Shown in pieces: positions 18,595 through 26,449 of a DNA stretch of 64,000 nucleotides. The notes beneath the pieces were generated by a model, which made no database searches, was not told the DNA's origin, and saw nothing but the letters and a program-made list of their open reading frames with translations. Source of the stretch: Oscillatoria sp. FACHB-1407. GTDB taxonomy: Bacteria; Cyanobacteriota; Cyanobacteriia; Elainellales; Elainellaceae. Position numbers and translations under genes: made by a program. The stretch lies in the NCBI RefSeq assembly GCF_014697545.1, contig NZ_JACJSA010000003.1:434001-498000 (forward strand), in the 5' to 3' direction. Position 1 is the stretch's first letter. Each line of letters opens with the position of its first letter.

Positions 18595-19878
18595 ATGTCC
18601 TATTCATTGTTGTCTGATGCCAATCAACGCCTGGAGAAAGCTCTGCGCTACGTGTCCTTATCAGATGATGTGACTGAACGATTGCGCTATCCCAAAGCGA
18701 GCTTGAGCGTTTCCATTCCTGTACGCATGGATGATGGGTCGTTAAGAGTGTTTCAAGGGTATCGGGTGCGATATGACGATAGCCGGGGACCAACGAAAGG
18801 GGGCGTGCGGTTTCATCCCCATGTAACCCTGGACGAAGTGCAATCTCTGGCTTTCTGGATGACATTTAAATGTGCTGTTCTCAACTTGCCGTTTGGTGGC
18901 GCAAAAGGTGGCATCACACTAAACCCCAAAGAACTGTCAAAGTTTGAGTTAGAGCGGTTGAGTCGGGGATATGTGGATGCGATCGCGGACTTCATCGGAC
19001 CCGACATCGATATTCCCGCACCGGATGTCTACACCAACCCCATGATCATGGGCTGGATGATGGATCAATACAGCATTATTCAGCGAAAGATTATCCCCGC
19101 TGTGGTCACAGGTAAGCCCATTAGCATGGGTGGCAGTCTGGGGCGCGAAACCGCAACCGCTATGGGTGCGTTCTTTGTCATCCAAACTGCGATGACTCAT
19201 TTTAGTCAGTCCCCTGCTCAAACGACGGTCGCAATCCAGGGGTTTGGTAATGCCGGAGCCGTCCTCGCTGAGTTAATGTTTAGGGCAGGCTATCAAGTTG
19301 TTGCGGTGAGTGATTCTCAGGGGGGTGTGTATGCCAAACAAGGGCTAGACATTCCCAGTATTCGCCGCCTCAAAGATTCTAGCCGGGGTATCAGAGCAGT
19401 CTACTGTGAAGGTAGCGTTTGCAGCACAGTGGAACATGCCTCGATTACCAATGAAGAATTGCTGGAACTGGACGTAGATATCTTGATTCCTGCGGCTCTG
19501 GAGAATCAAATTACCGCTGAGAATGCCGATAAGATTCGAGCAAGGTACGTGTTTGAGGTTGCCAACGGACCCACGAACTCTGCTGCCGACGCGATCTTAG
19601 AAGCGAAAGGCATTCATGTCTTTCCTGATATTTTGGTCAACGCAGGTGGAGTCACTGTAAGCTATTACGAATGGGTACAAAACCGGAGTGGTTTCTATTG
19701 GTCATTGGATGAGGTCAACCGTCGCTTGGAGCAGAGCATGACCGCTGAGACTGAAAAGATTTGGGCGATCGCTCAAGAACTCTCCGTATCCCTCCGCACG
19801 GCTGCCTATGTCCATGCCCTCAACCGCCTAGGTGATGCGATTCAGGCAAAAGGCACTCAGGATTATTATGTGAGCTAA
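18595..19878 (+). CDS. gdhA: Glu/Leu/Phe/Val dehydrogenase family protein, probable glutamate dehydrogenase
   Basis: 427 residues. The N-terminal dimerisation/catalytic domain has GGVRFHPHVTLDEVQ, the Lys-containing PFGGAKGGI and PAPDVYTNPMIMGWMMDQY. The C-terminal Rossmann domain has VAIQGFGNAGAVLAE. After the second strand the sequence is VSDSQGG; an Asp there usually favours NAD over NADP. The role is reversible amination of 2-oxoglutarate. It has its own promoter region with a candidate NtcA site, fitting nitrogen control. The family also contains Leu and Phe dehydrogenases, so substrate is inferred from overall similarity. Confidence 0.88.
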   Translation: MSYSLLSDANQRLEKALRYVSLSDDVTERLRYPKASLSVSIPVRMDDGSLRVFQGYRVRYDDSRGPTKGGVRFHPHVTLDEVQSLAFWMTFKCAVLNLPFGGAKGGITLNPKELSKFELERLSRGYVDAIADFIGPDIDIPAPDVYTNPMIMGWMMDQYSIIQRKIIPAVVTGKPISMGGSLGRETATAMGAFFVIQTAMTHFSQSPAQTTVAIQGFGNAGAVLAELMFRAGYQVVAVSDSQGGVYAKQGLDIPSIRRLKDSSRGIRAVYCEGSVCSTVEHASITNEELLELDVDILIPAALENQITAENADKIRARYVFEVANGPTNSAADAILEAKGIHVFPDILVNAGGVTVSYYEWVQNRSGFYWSLDEVNRRLEQSMTAETEKIWAIAQELSVSLRTAAYVHALNRLGDAIQAKGTQDYYVS

Positions 19879-19880
19879 GA

Positions 19881-19961
19881 GGGAGTAGGGAATGGGGAAT
19901 GGGTAGAGGCACGATTTATCGTGTCTGTTAGTTAGGAGAGTAGGGAATGGAGAGTAGGGGA
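19881..19961 (+). repeat. STRR-like repeat with GCACGAT palindrome (family D)
   Basis: GGGAGTAGGGAATGGGGAAT-type short repeats around the palindrome AGGCACGATTTATCGTGTCT, immediately after the stop of the dehydrogenase gene. Relative to 6021-6038 and 13043-13060 both stem arms have changed (CG to A/T pairs) so that pairing is maintained. Confidence 0.65.
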
Positions 19962-20154
19962 TTAGGAATTAATGACCTCCTCTACCCCTCTGCCCTACTT
20001 CTCCTCTATGCTCTATCCGTTACCTTATTACCCGTTTTTCTCTTGCTCATTGTTTATCCCTTAGCCTTACTTCCCTCTTCTCTCTTCTTTTTTCCTTTTT
20101 CTCTCTCGCCTGATACCCTCATACTGTGGTCTTTCAAGAATTTTGGTGTGCAAC

Positions 20155-21027
20155 ATGGTGCAGAATCCTGCTGTCAATGTGGTTTCAGGCTCTAACTCTG
20201 AGTCTCCGGTAATCGACATTCAGCTTTTAGTTGTAGATATTGATGGCACGATCGCCGGAGAGTCAAACGAGATTCGTCCCGCTGTGATAGAAGCTATTCA
20301 TGCTGTACAAGCAAAGGGCATTCCAGTCGCGATCGCCACCGGACGAATGTATCGCTCTGCTCTGCGATTTTATGAGGCGGTTGGCTCTAAATTGCCCCTC
20401 ATGAGCTATCAAGGCGCATTGATCAAAGACCCTACCACTGGGCAATTACATCGTCATTGGGCTATCTCGAAACCCTATGCCCTCCAGTTGATTGACCACT
20501 TTGAGCAACCCGAAATGCGCTCTGAGTTGTCAATTCACTTATATATCAATGATCAGTTATATGTTCGTGAAATTACCCCTGAAACGGAGCTATATGCTGA
20601 GCGATCGCAGGTAGAAGCGATCGCCGTTGGAGATCTGCGTCAGGCACTCGACCATGAACCGACCAAGATTTTGGCACTGAGCCACAATACCGATCTGGTC
20701 GATCACCTGCTGACATCACTTCGGCAACGCTACACGCCTGCCGAGTTGTATTTCACCAAATCCGTAGCAACTTTTTTTGAAGCGACCAATCCCCTGGTTA
20801 ATAAGGGAACGGCAGTTCGCTATCTAGCAGAAGAGATGTTGGGGCTTCAGCCACACAACGTAATGACGATTGGCGATAACTTTAACGATGTAGAAATGCT
20901 GGAGTACGCCGGAATTGGAGTCGCTATGGGCAATGCCCCTACCGATGTACAGGCGATCGCTCAATGGATTGCTCCCAGTGTTGAAGCGGATGGAGTAGCC
21001 GTTGCGATCGAAAAGTTCTTGCTGTAA
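20155..21027 (+). CDS. Cof-type HAD-superfamily phosphatase
   Basis: About 290 residues. HAD motif I is LLVVDIDGTIAGESNEI (nucleophile Asp and acid/base Asp). Motif II lies in VAIATGRMYRSALRF, a Lys of motif III in TNPLVNKGTAVRYLAEE, and motif IV is TIGDNFNDVEMLEYAGIGVAMGNAP. A type IIB cap sits between motifs II and III (~95-200). Such enzymes act on small phosphorylated metabolites such as sugar phosphates or FMN. ATG 20155 is preferred; an in-frame TTG at 20143 would add four residues. No clear Shine-Dalgarno is seen. Confidence 0.88.
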   Translation: MVQNPAVNVVSGSNSESPVIDIQLLVVDIDGTIAGESNEIRPAVIEAIHAVQAKGIPVAIATGRMYRSALRFYEAVGSKLPLMSYQGALIKDPTTGQLHRHWAISKPYALQLIDHFEQPEMRSELSIHLYINDQLYVREITPETELYAERSQVEAIAVGDLRQALDHEPTKILALSHNTDLVDHLLTSLRQRYTPAELYFTKSVATFFEATNPLVNKGTAVRYLAEEMLGLQPHNVMTIGDNFNDVEMLEYAGIGVAMGNAPTDVQAIAQWIAPSVEADGVAVAIEKFLL

Positions 21028-21118
21028 CAACACCTAAGATAGACTTAAAGGTGATTTTGAGGCCCAATTCAGTTGCGCGTCTCAATCACAACCAAATTCT
21101 AAAAATCTAGAAATCAGA

Positions 21119-21223
21119 AAGGGCACCGACGACTGACCGTGTTTCGTCTCGATGCCCTTGCTGGTTCGCTCCTCACACTAGCAACAATTTAGCAGACTCA
21201 TTCAAGTTTGTCATCTACTTGAA
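21119..21223 (+). other. Hairpin - CTCCTCACAC - hairpin element (possible small RNA or terminator)
   Basis: Downstream of the HAD phosphatase gene. A long imperfect hairpin spans 21119-21159 (AAGGGCA..CGACGA / TCGTCTCG..TGCCCTT). GCTCCTCACAC follows at 21168-21178, then a 7-bp perfect hairpin TTCAAGT/ACTTGAA at 21201-21223. The core matches the conserved motif of the cyanobacterial sRNA Yfr1 (ACUCCUCACAC) in 10 of 11 positions, and the hairpin-core-hairpin layout is similar. No U-tract follows, and the spacing is larger than in known Yfr1. It may simply be a terminator. Confidence 0.25.
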
Positions 21224-21381
21224 GAAAATCTAACCAGTGCTATCTAAGTTGAGACGGAGCGAGGGTGGAGGAGGTTCCCTGACTAGATTCACGCTTTTAC
21301 GAATCACTCAAGATGGTCATAGCAATCCCAAATGGGGTGCGCCTCTTACAAACCGCTTATCTTACAACTCATTAGAACTGC

Positions 21382-21483
21382 TATAGCAACTGTCGAAACA
21401 GTTAATGCAAGGGAGTGTGGGGGCGCGCCCCCAGTCAGGGGTAGAACCCCTGCACCCCGTCCTAACCAACCCTTCGGTTGATA
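21382..21483 (-). repeat. Dispersed GC-rich hairpin repeat, family B copy 2 (inverted)
   Basis: Inverted match to 3168-3270 across the whole unit: TAGCAACTGTCGAAACAGTTA, GGGGGCGCGCCCCC, AGGGGTAGAACCCCT, GTCCTAACCAACCCTTCGGTTG. The 3' flank runs into an AT-rich stretch. The region 21484-21656 holds no recognised feature. Confidence 0.75.
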
Positions 21484-21656
21484 TATATTCCTCTTCTGCC
21501 TTCTCTTCGTAAACAAATCTCATACAGACCTCGTTTCCAGACTCCTACTTGGAAATGGAGTGATGGAGGCTCTGCCTCCATGAGTAGATTCCTAGCTAGA
21601 AGCTAGAAGGCTTTCGGGAAAATACTCTCCATCCCATCCAGAGTGATTAAAGAGGG

Positions 21657-22694
21657 TTAAAGCGAACAAGGTGCTATGACCTCCAGTCCCTCTTGCAGCA
21701 ATACCCGAAGCAACATCTGGGTCAATGCCACTAAGCCCAAACGTGCTTGGGTTAATTCCAGGTTGACCCTTGAGGTTTCTCCCCAGATGCGACAGGTGGC
21801 ATAAAACGTTTGAAATGCCAAACTCAACTCCTGAGCTAACTTGCAGATCATCTGCTGATTCAGATTGGGATGACTGAGACTAACATCGTTGAGATTGACA
21901 TTTGGGTTAATAGCGTCGATTACTCTATCTGCCAATACCATGTCTGCCAGACAATCTAGCGTGGTCACACATTGCGTTATCAAACGCTGTTCTGCCGGAT
22001 GGTGCAATCGTAGGCGATGTTCTATGTCAAGCCAAGGAAAAGGGTTAGGTGTTGTGATTTGGGGTGCAGTTGCTCCGAAGTCGATTGACTCGTTTTTTAA
22101 TGCAACAAATCCCTCTTGGTGTGCTAAATACAACAATGAACAACAACGAGCGTGGGTATACTGAATTATAAAAGAGTTCGTAAAATTACCGAACGATGAG
22201 TCGTCACTCGTGTGATCCTGAGCTAAGGTAGGGCAATCGCTTTCAGTGACTGAATCAAGCAATTGCTGCACCCAAAAAGCCGTACCAACTTCATTCAGTT
22301 GTAAGTAAATCCAACCAGACTCATTCACATTAACTGTAAAATTTTCCCAAACTCTCTCTAAAGGTAGGTGATAATTACACTGATTCGGGTTCTTATCGAG
22401 ATTGGCTATTCTTGTTTTAATTTCGTAGGCTAATGCCGTTATCGGTATTCCAAGCGACTTGGATAGCTTAGGGGCGATCGCAGATACATATTTAATGCGG
22501 TTTCCAGGTTTGACTAATTGAATAGGAATCACCTGAAGCGATAAATTAATTGTTTGTACTAAAGCATTCAATCCCTGATTCGTCTTCCCATCCTTCAACA
22601 AATCATTAATCAGTAACAAAATTGACTTCTGTAACTTTTGCAGTAAAAGAGAACGAAGGGCCAACGGTAGGATGATGGGTAAGATTGAATTCAC
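21657..22694 (-). CDS. ArgRS-like protein with N-terminal add-on and DALR anticodon-binding domain, no catalytic core
   Basis: 345 residues. The N-terminal ~120 residues resemble the tRNA-D-loop-binding domain of arginyl-tRNA synthetase: an APKLSKSLGIPITALAYEI helix, then ESGWIYLQLNEVGTAFWVQQ. The C-terminal ~200 residues resemble the ArgRS DALR helical bundle, with YTHARCCSLLYLA, PAEQRLITQCVTTLDC, and an end LTQARLGLVALTQMLLRVLL. The Rossmann catalytic domain (HIGH and KMSKS signatures) that should lie between is absent. It should bind tRNA or compete with ArgRS but cannot aminoacylate (inference). Divergent from the Crp/Fnr gene. Confidence 0.75.
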   Translation of the reverse strand: MNSILPIILPLALRSLLLQKLQKSILLLINDLLKDGKTNQGLNALVQTINLSLQVIPIQLVKPGNRIKYVSAIAPKLSKSLGIPITALAYEIKTRIANLDKNPNQCNYHLPLERVWENFTVNVNESGWIYLQLNEVGTAFWVQQLLDSVTESDCPTLAQDHTSDDSSFGNFTNSFIIQYTHARCCSLLYLAHQEGFVALKNESIDFGATAPQITTPNPFPWLDIEHRLRLHHPAEQRLITQCVTTLDCLADMVLADRVIDAINPNVNLNDVSLSHPNLNQQMICKLAQELSLAFQTFYATCRIWGETSRVNLELTQARLGLVALTQMLLRVLLQEGLEVIAPCSL

Positions 22695-22764
22695 AGGAAA
22701 ACCGCACCTGCGGACAGAAACTTTGTAGTTTAAATATTGCCTGTTCTGTCAGATTTCAGATAAA

Positions 22765-22783
22765 TTTCGTAGCCAATACGAAA
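22765..22783. promoter_or_regulatory. Perfect inverted repeat between divergent genes (candidate operator)
   Basis: TTTCGTA-GCCAA-TACGAAA, 7-bp arms with a 5-bp spacer. It lies 71 bp upstream of the ArgRS-like gene and 180 bp upstream of the Crp/Fnr-type regulator gene. It is not the classical TGTGA-N6-TCACA or the NtcA GTAN8TAC pattern. The adjacent regulator is an obvious candidate to bind it, but this is inference. Confidence 0.4.
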
Positions 22784-22964
22784 CTTTATGAGAAGAAAAT
22801 GAATCATACTTTTTGAAACGTAAACTTAACTCGTGTTTATCCTTATTCGTGTTGTGTAGCTTTAATCTAGCTCTCCTCGGCTAATTACTGAGTTTCGAGA
22901 GTTGAGCCAGTTACTAATAGCACGCAAATTCAGAGTTCAAGACCTCTACTGATTTTCAAAGCTC

Positions 22965-23675
22965 TTGCCTATGCACTCCGTATCCTCCTCCCAACCAGAA
23001 ACCGCTCGTCCTTTTCTGACCTGGCAACGTATTCTTGACTGGGCACAGGAACATTATCGTTGTCGTACCTTTGGCAAGGATGAAAAAATTCCCGCTCGAC
23101 CTGGATTGCTCTATCTGGTTCAACGGGGTGCTGTGCGTCTCGTTGGTGAAGCCCAGGTTAGCGCGACCACAGGGAATTCTCGCCTACCCCGAATCAACTC
23201 AGAAGAAGCATTTCTGGGGTTTGTGGGCGCAGGTCAGCCCTTTGAAATTGTGGCTCAATCACCCTTCACCTTGCAGAGTGTAGCCCATGTTGACCAAACT
23301 GCCGTTATTTGGCTCTATTGGCATGATCTGGATAACTGGCCTCACTTCCGTCGTGAAGTCTTAAACGCATTTCGCTATCAACACCAACGCAAATTATTAT
23401 GGTTGAGCACGTTAGGGCAACGCCGCACGATTGATCGCCTTTTGGGATTCCTCACTTTATTAATTGAGGAGTTTGGTGAACCTTGTGATGAGGGATATTA
23501 TCTGCCCTGGATCTTGACCCATGCTCAAATTGGTAGTGCGATCGGCTCTACACGAGTAACGGTCACTCGCCTAATGGGCAAATTGCGGCAACGGGGCTTG
23601 ATCCGTTCCTATGGAGACAATTTGCTATGCTTGCCTGCTGAATCTTCAGCTTTACAGCAAAAGCGATCCTCCTAA
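22965..23675 (+). CDS. Crp/Fnr-family transcriptional regulator
   Basis: 236 residues. An N-terminal cNMP-binding-like beta roll (~20-140) precedes a dimer helix and a C-terminal HTH_Crp (~165-225) with THAQIGSAIGSTRVTVTRLMGKL as recognition helix region. The Arg/Glu residues of a canonical cAMP pocket are not evident, so the effector is unknown. Divergent from the ArgRS-like gene across a 270-bp region that contains a perfect inverted repeat. Convergent with the binding-protein gene ending at 23680, with 4 bp between stop codons. Confidence 0.88.
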   Translation: MPMHSVSSSQPETARPFLTWQRILDWAQEHYRCRTFGKDEKIPARPGLLYLVQRGAVRLVGEAQVSATTGNSRLPRINSEEAFLGFVGAGQPFEIVAQSPFTLQSVAHVDQTAVIWLYWHDLDNWPHFRREVLNAFRYQHQRKLLWLSTLGQRRTIDRLLGFLTLLIEEFGEPCDEGYYLPWILTHAQIGSAIGSTRVTVTRLMGKLRQRGLIRSYGDNLLCLPAESSALQQKRSS

Positions 23676-23679
23676 ATGC

Positions 23680-24771
23680 CTATCGGATTCGCACAAATCC
23701 GGCTTCACTCAGTAATTGCTGTCCCTGATCGGTAAGCAACAGGTTGGCGTATGCTTCCCCTGCTTGCTGATCAGCTTGACCGTTTTGCTTCACGATGACA
23801 AAAAGTCGTCGGGTGATAGGGTATTCTCCACTTTGCAAGACTTCCGGGTTGATTTGATTGCGTTGGGCTGGGCACTGTGCCTCTGGAACGAGAGGCTGTT
23901 GATAAGGTGCAACCAGTTGGTCAATACTCCGTCCGATCGCCAATGGTTTGGTCGTACATTGACCAATGACTTCTGGTGCTGACGCATAATATAAGCCCCC
24001 CGGATTATTTGAAACCTCCCGTAATGCCTCCGTTGTAGTTCCAATCAGGCGAACTGAGTTGCCAAAGGGCTGTCCCCCCAAGATATTGTCTACAAAAAAT
24101 TCCACTGTGCCGCCTGCATTCATGGGGCGTGAATAGGGCACAACGGCTAGATTGGGTCCGCCAACCTGATTCCAGTTGGTGATGCGCCCCAAATAAATGC
24201 CTTGCAACTGTTCGATGGTTAACCCTGGAATATTTAAATCGGGGTGAACGGCGATCGCAATGCCCTCAAGTGCCACTGGAATCTCTTGCAGTGTAAATCC
24301 GCGTTGTTGAGCTTCCTGGTATTCTTCGGGTCTGAGCGATCGCGATGACTGAGAAAATGCCAGTTGATTGTCGAGCAACATCCGAATGCCTGTGCTAGAG
24401 CCTGGAACACCCGTTAGTGGGTCGGTATACCGCAACCGAAAATTAGGAAATACCGTTTGAATGATTGAATCCACTTCTCCCCGAATCGGTGCCCAGCTAG
24501 TGCTGCCTCCGTAGTTAAAAACTCCTGAAGGCACATTTTGGATAGCTGCGAAACTGGCGCCGGGTTGTCCGCTAGATGTTGCCTCAGAAGTAGCTGGTGA
24601 AGCTTGTCCGGTTTGGCTTACGCTTCCAGAAGGGGTGGGAGAACCAGATTGGGTCAAATTGCCCAAATTCAATCCTGATTGGCGAGTAAACCACCAAATG
24701 CCCGCGCCGATGAGTCCAACGGTGATCAGTAACGCCAGAATCAAGACCGGGGTTTCGTTTTTCTGAGCCAT
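23680..24771 (-). CDS. Membrane-anchored PstS-like substrate-binding protein
   Basis: 363 residues. An uncleaved-looking N-terminal helix (residues 10-30, preceded by MAQKNETP) is followed by a Ser/Thr/Gly/Gln-rich linker (35-75). A type II periplasmic binding domain follows, with features of phosphate-binding proteins: STSWAPIRGEVD, LAFSQSSRSLRPEE, LQGIYLGRITNWNQVGG, and AGGTVEFFVDNILGG. It lacks the lipobox of PstS and has no ABC permease genes nearby. The anchor is nearly the same as in the protein at 24990-26441, and the gene sits downstream of a Ser/Thr kinase, so a sensing role is plausible (inference). Confidence 0.82.
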   Translation of the reverse strand: MAQKNETPVLILALLITVGLIGAGIWWFTRQSGLNLGNLTQSGSPTPSGSVSQTGQASPATSEATSSGQPGASFAAIQNVPSGVFNYGGSTSWAPIRGEVDSIIQTVFPNFRLRYTDPLTGVPGSSTGIRMLLDNQLAFSQSSRSLRPEEYQEAQQRGFTLQEIPVALEGIAIAVHPDLNIPGLTIEQLQGIYLGRITNWNQVGGPNLAVVPYSRPMNAGGTVEFFVDNILGGQPFGNSVRLIGTTTEALREVSNNPGGLYYASAPEVIGQCTTKPLAIGRSIDQLVAPYQQPLVPEAQCPAQRNQINPEVLQSGEYPITRRLFVIVKQNGQADQQAGEAYANLLLTDQGQQLLSEAGFVRIR

Positions 24772-24828
24772 TGCTTATTCCTTATCGGTTATTCCTTTTT
24801 GGGCGTTGCTGATTGAGGATATGAAATC

Positions 24829-24887
24829 GCGAGCAAGATGCTCGCATTCCCTTGTGATGATCCCGATAGGGTGAGCGTCTCGCTCAC
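24829..24887. repeat. Two short palindromes between binding-protein genes
   Basis: GCGAGCAAGATGCTCGC (24829-24845) and GTGAGCGTCTCGCTCAC (24871-24887), each a 7-bp stem with a 3-nt loop. They occupy the 218-bp spacer between the two binding-protein genes. They may stabilise or attenuate the transcript within an operon (inference). Confidence 0.55.
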
Positions 24888-24989
24888 GTTGGGAATTTAC
24901 GTATCATTTGTCATTTCAGCAACGCCCCTTTTTGCTGTAGCAACAGCACAGACCTATTGACTCCTGCTTTCAGGCATGATGCCAATTCC

Positions 24990-26441
24990 TCAAGGCACGG
25001 GAACGAAATCATAACCATACCCGGAGCGGGTTCCTGGTTGGATTGTGACGAGTTGCATTGGCTGATTGCGATCGCCCGATGGTAAAAATCGGATCGTTCC
25101 CGTAGCTCCCTCCACCTCAAATATGTCACTGTTGAGAGCATTTTTAATCGCCTCACGCTCTCGACCTGCTTGCATTCCTTGGATCAACACCTGCACCGCA
25201 TCGTATGCCATTGCTGTGCGCCAATTCACATCGCCACCCCATAACTCTCGAGCCGTTTTGACAAACGAAGATTGGGGATTTGACAGCAACACCCAGGGCA
25301 CAGCAACCACCATGCCTTCGGCTGCCGCACCGCCAACTTCTAACGTTTTGGGATTGTAAAGACTGTCGCCGCCCAACACGGCGAGCTGATTCTGGTTCTG
25401 TCCCACGACTTGCAGGGCTGGGTCTAACGTTGCAGTATTTGCCAGCATGACCAACACCTCCGCCCCCTGTTGATTGGCTTGTGCCAGGGTTGCTGCGGCA
25501 TTAAAGTTGGGACTTGCCAAATCAAACTCATTTAAGACTTGTCCGCCATCTGTTGCCAGTGCCGTTGCAAATTCATTTTTAAGAGAATTACTGTAGGCAC
25601 TTTCAGAGTTGAAATAAACGACAGCTCGACTACGTTGCATGGCATTGAGCATGTGGCGAGAAAGTGCCGTTGCGGTGAAGCGATCGCTCGGTACGGTGCG
25701 AAAAATGTAATCTCCCAGTTCCGAGATGGTGGTTGAGGTACTGGTGGGTGACACCATCACCAGCCCATTTGCCTGATAAACGGCTGCGGCAGCCAGTGTA
25801 GCATCACTGCCAAAATGCCCGACCACTCCTAAAACTCCACTGTTAACCAAACCTGTGGCGATTTGCTCGACCGTGTCTGGCTCGGCAGCATCATTGACAA
25901 TCACGACCTTTAACAGAGTGCCTTTGATTCCTCCAACGCGGTTAATCTCGTTTTGGGCCTGAGCCACTCCCCGCAAAATCTCCAAAGATGGGTTCAACGA
26001 GTCATCAATGGGGACGACGACAGCGATCGCGGTCATATCGACACGAGAGCCGCTTCCATTTGTTGTCCACTGCAACTCTGCGCGGGCGTTGTTGAGATAA
26101 ATCAACGCTTCGGGGTCGTTGGGGTTTGCCTCCAACGAGGCTTCAAAATTGGCGATCGCCTCTTCAAAGCGCATATTGGTCATCGCCTCTGCCCCAGCCT
26201 GTTTTGCAACGGATGCTCCCTCTGAGACTAAAATTCGCTGTCCACCGCTACCACGCTCTTGCACCGCAGAGTTGCCGTTTACGCCGGGTATACCTGACGA
26301 ATTGCCGGGAGAATTGATGCCAACTGGGGTGCCACCTCTGGAATTGAATTGCGTCCACAACCACCAGCCACCCGCACCCAGTAGGGCAAGCGTGATCAGC
26401 AAAGAGGCAATGACAGCTGGCGTATCATTCTTTTGAGACAT
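24990..26441 (-). CDS. Membrane-anchored TPR + Leu/Ile/Val-binding-like protein
   Basis: 483 residues. N-terminal anchor helix (10-31) after MSQKNDTP, Gly/Asn-rich linker, one or two TPR units (~85-120, FEEAIANFEASLEANPNDPE), then a type I periplasmic binding fold (~135-475) with VVPIDDSLNPSLEILRGVAQ, GVVGHFGSDATLAAA, MVSPTSTSTT and GEVLVM-type strands. This is the fold of branched-chain amino acid binding proteins. No permease genes are present. The gene starts 8 bp after the kinase stop; the ribosome binding site AGGAAGG overlaps that stop region, so the two are one operon. Confidence 0.82.
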   Translation of the reverse strand: MSQKNDTPAVIASLLITLALLGAGGWWLWTQFNSRGGTPVGINSPGNSSGIPGVNGNSAVQERGSGGQRILVSEGASVAKQAGAEAMTNMRFEEAIANFEASLEANPNDPEALIYLNNARAELQWTTNGSGSRVDMTAIAVVVPIDDSLNPSLEILRGVAQAQNEINRVGGIKGTLLKVVIVNDAAEPDTVEQIATGLVNSGVLGVVGHFGSDATLAAAAVYQANGLVMVSPTSTSTTISELGDYIFRTVPSDRFTATALSRHMLNAMQRSRAVVYFNSESAYSNSLKNEFATALATDGGQVLNEFDLASPNFNAAATLAQANQQGAEVLVMLANTATLDPALQVVGQNQNQLAVLGGDSLYNPKTLEVGGAAAEGMVVAVPWVLLSNPQSSFVKTARELWGGDVNWRTAMAYDAVQVLIQGMQAGREREAIKNALNSDIFEVEGATGTIRFLPSGDRNQPMQLVTIQPGTRSGYGYDFVPVP

Positions 26442-26449
26442 AGACCTTC

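Noticed and set aside
19947-20195. 82-codon plus-strand frame before the HAD gene
   Set aside because: It is a translation of pyrimidine-rich spacer DNA (Leu/Ser/Phe/Pro runs) and overlaps the real HAD start.
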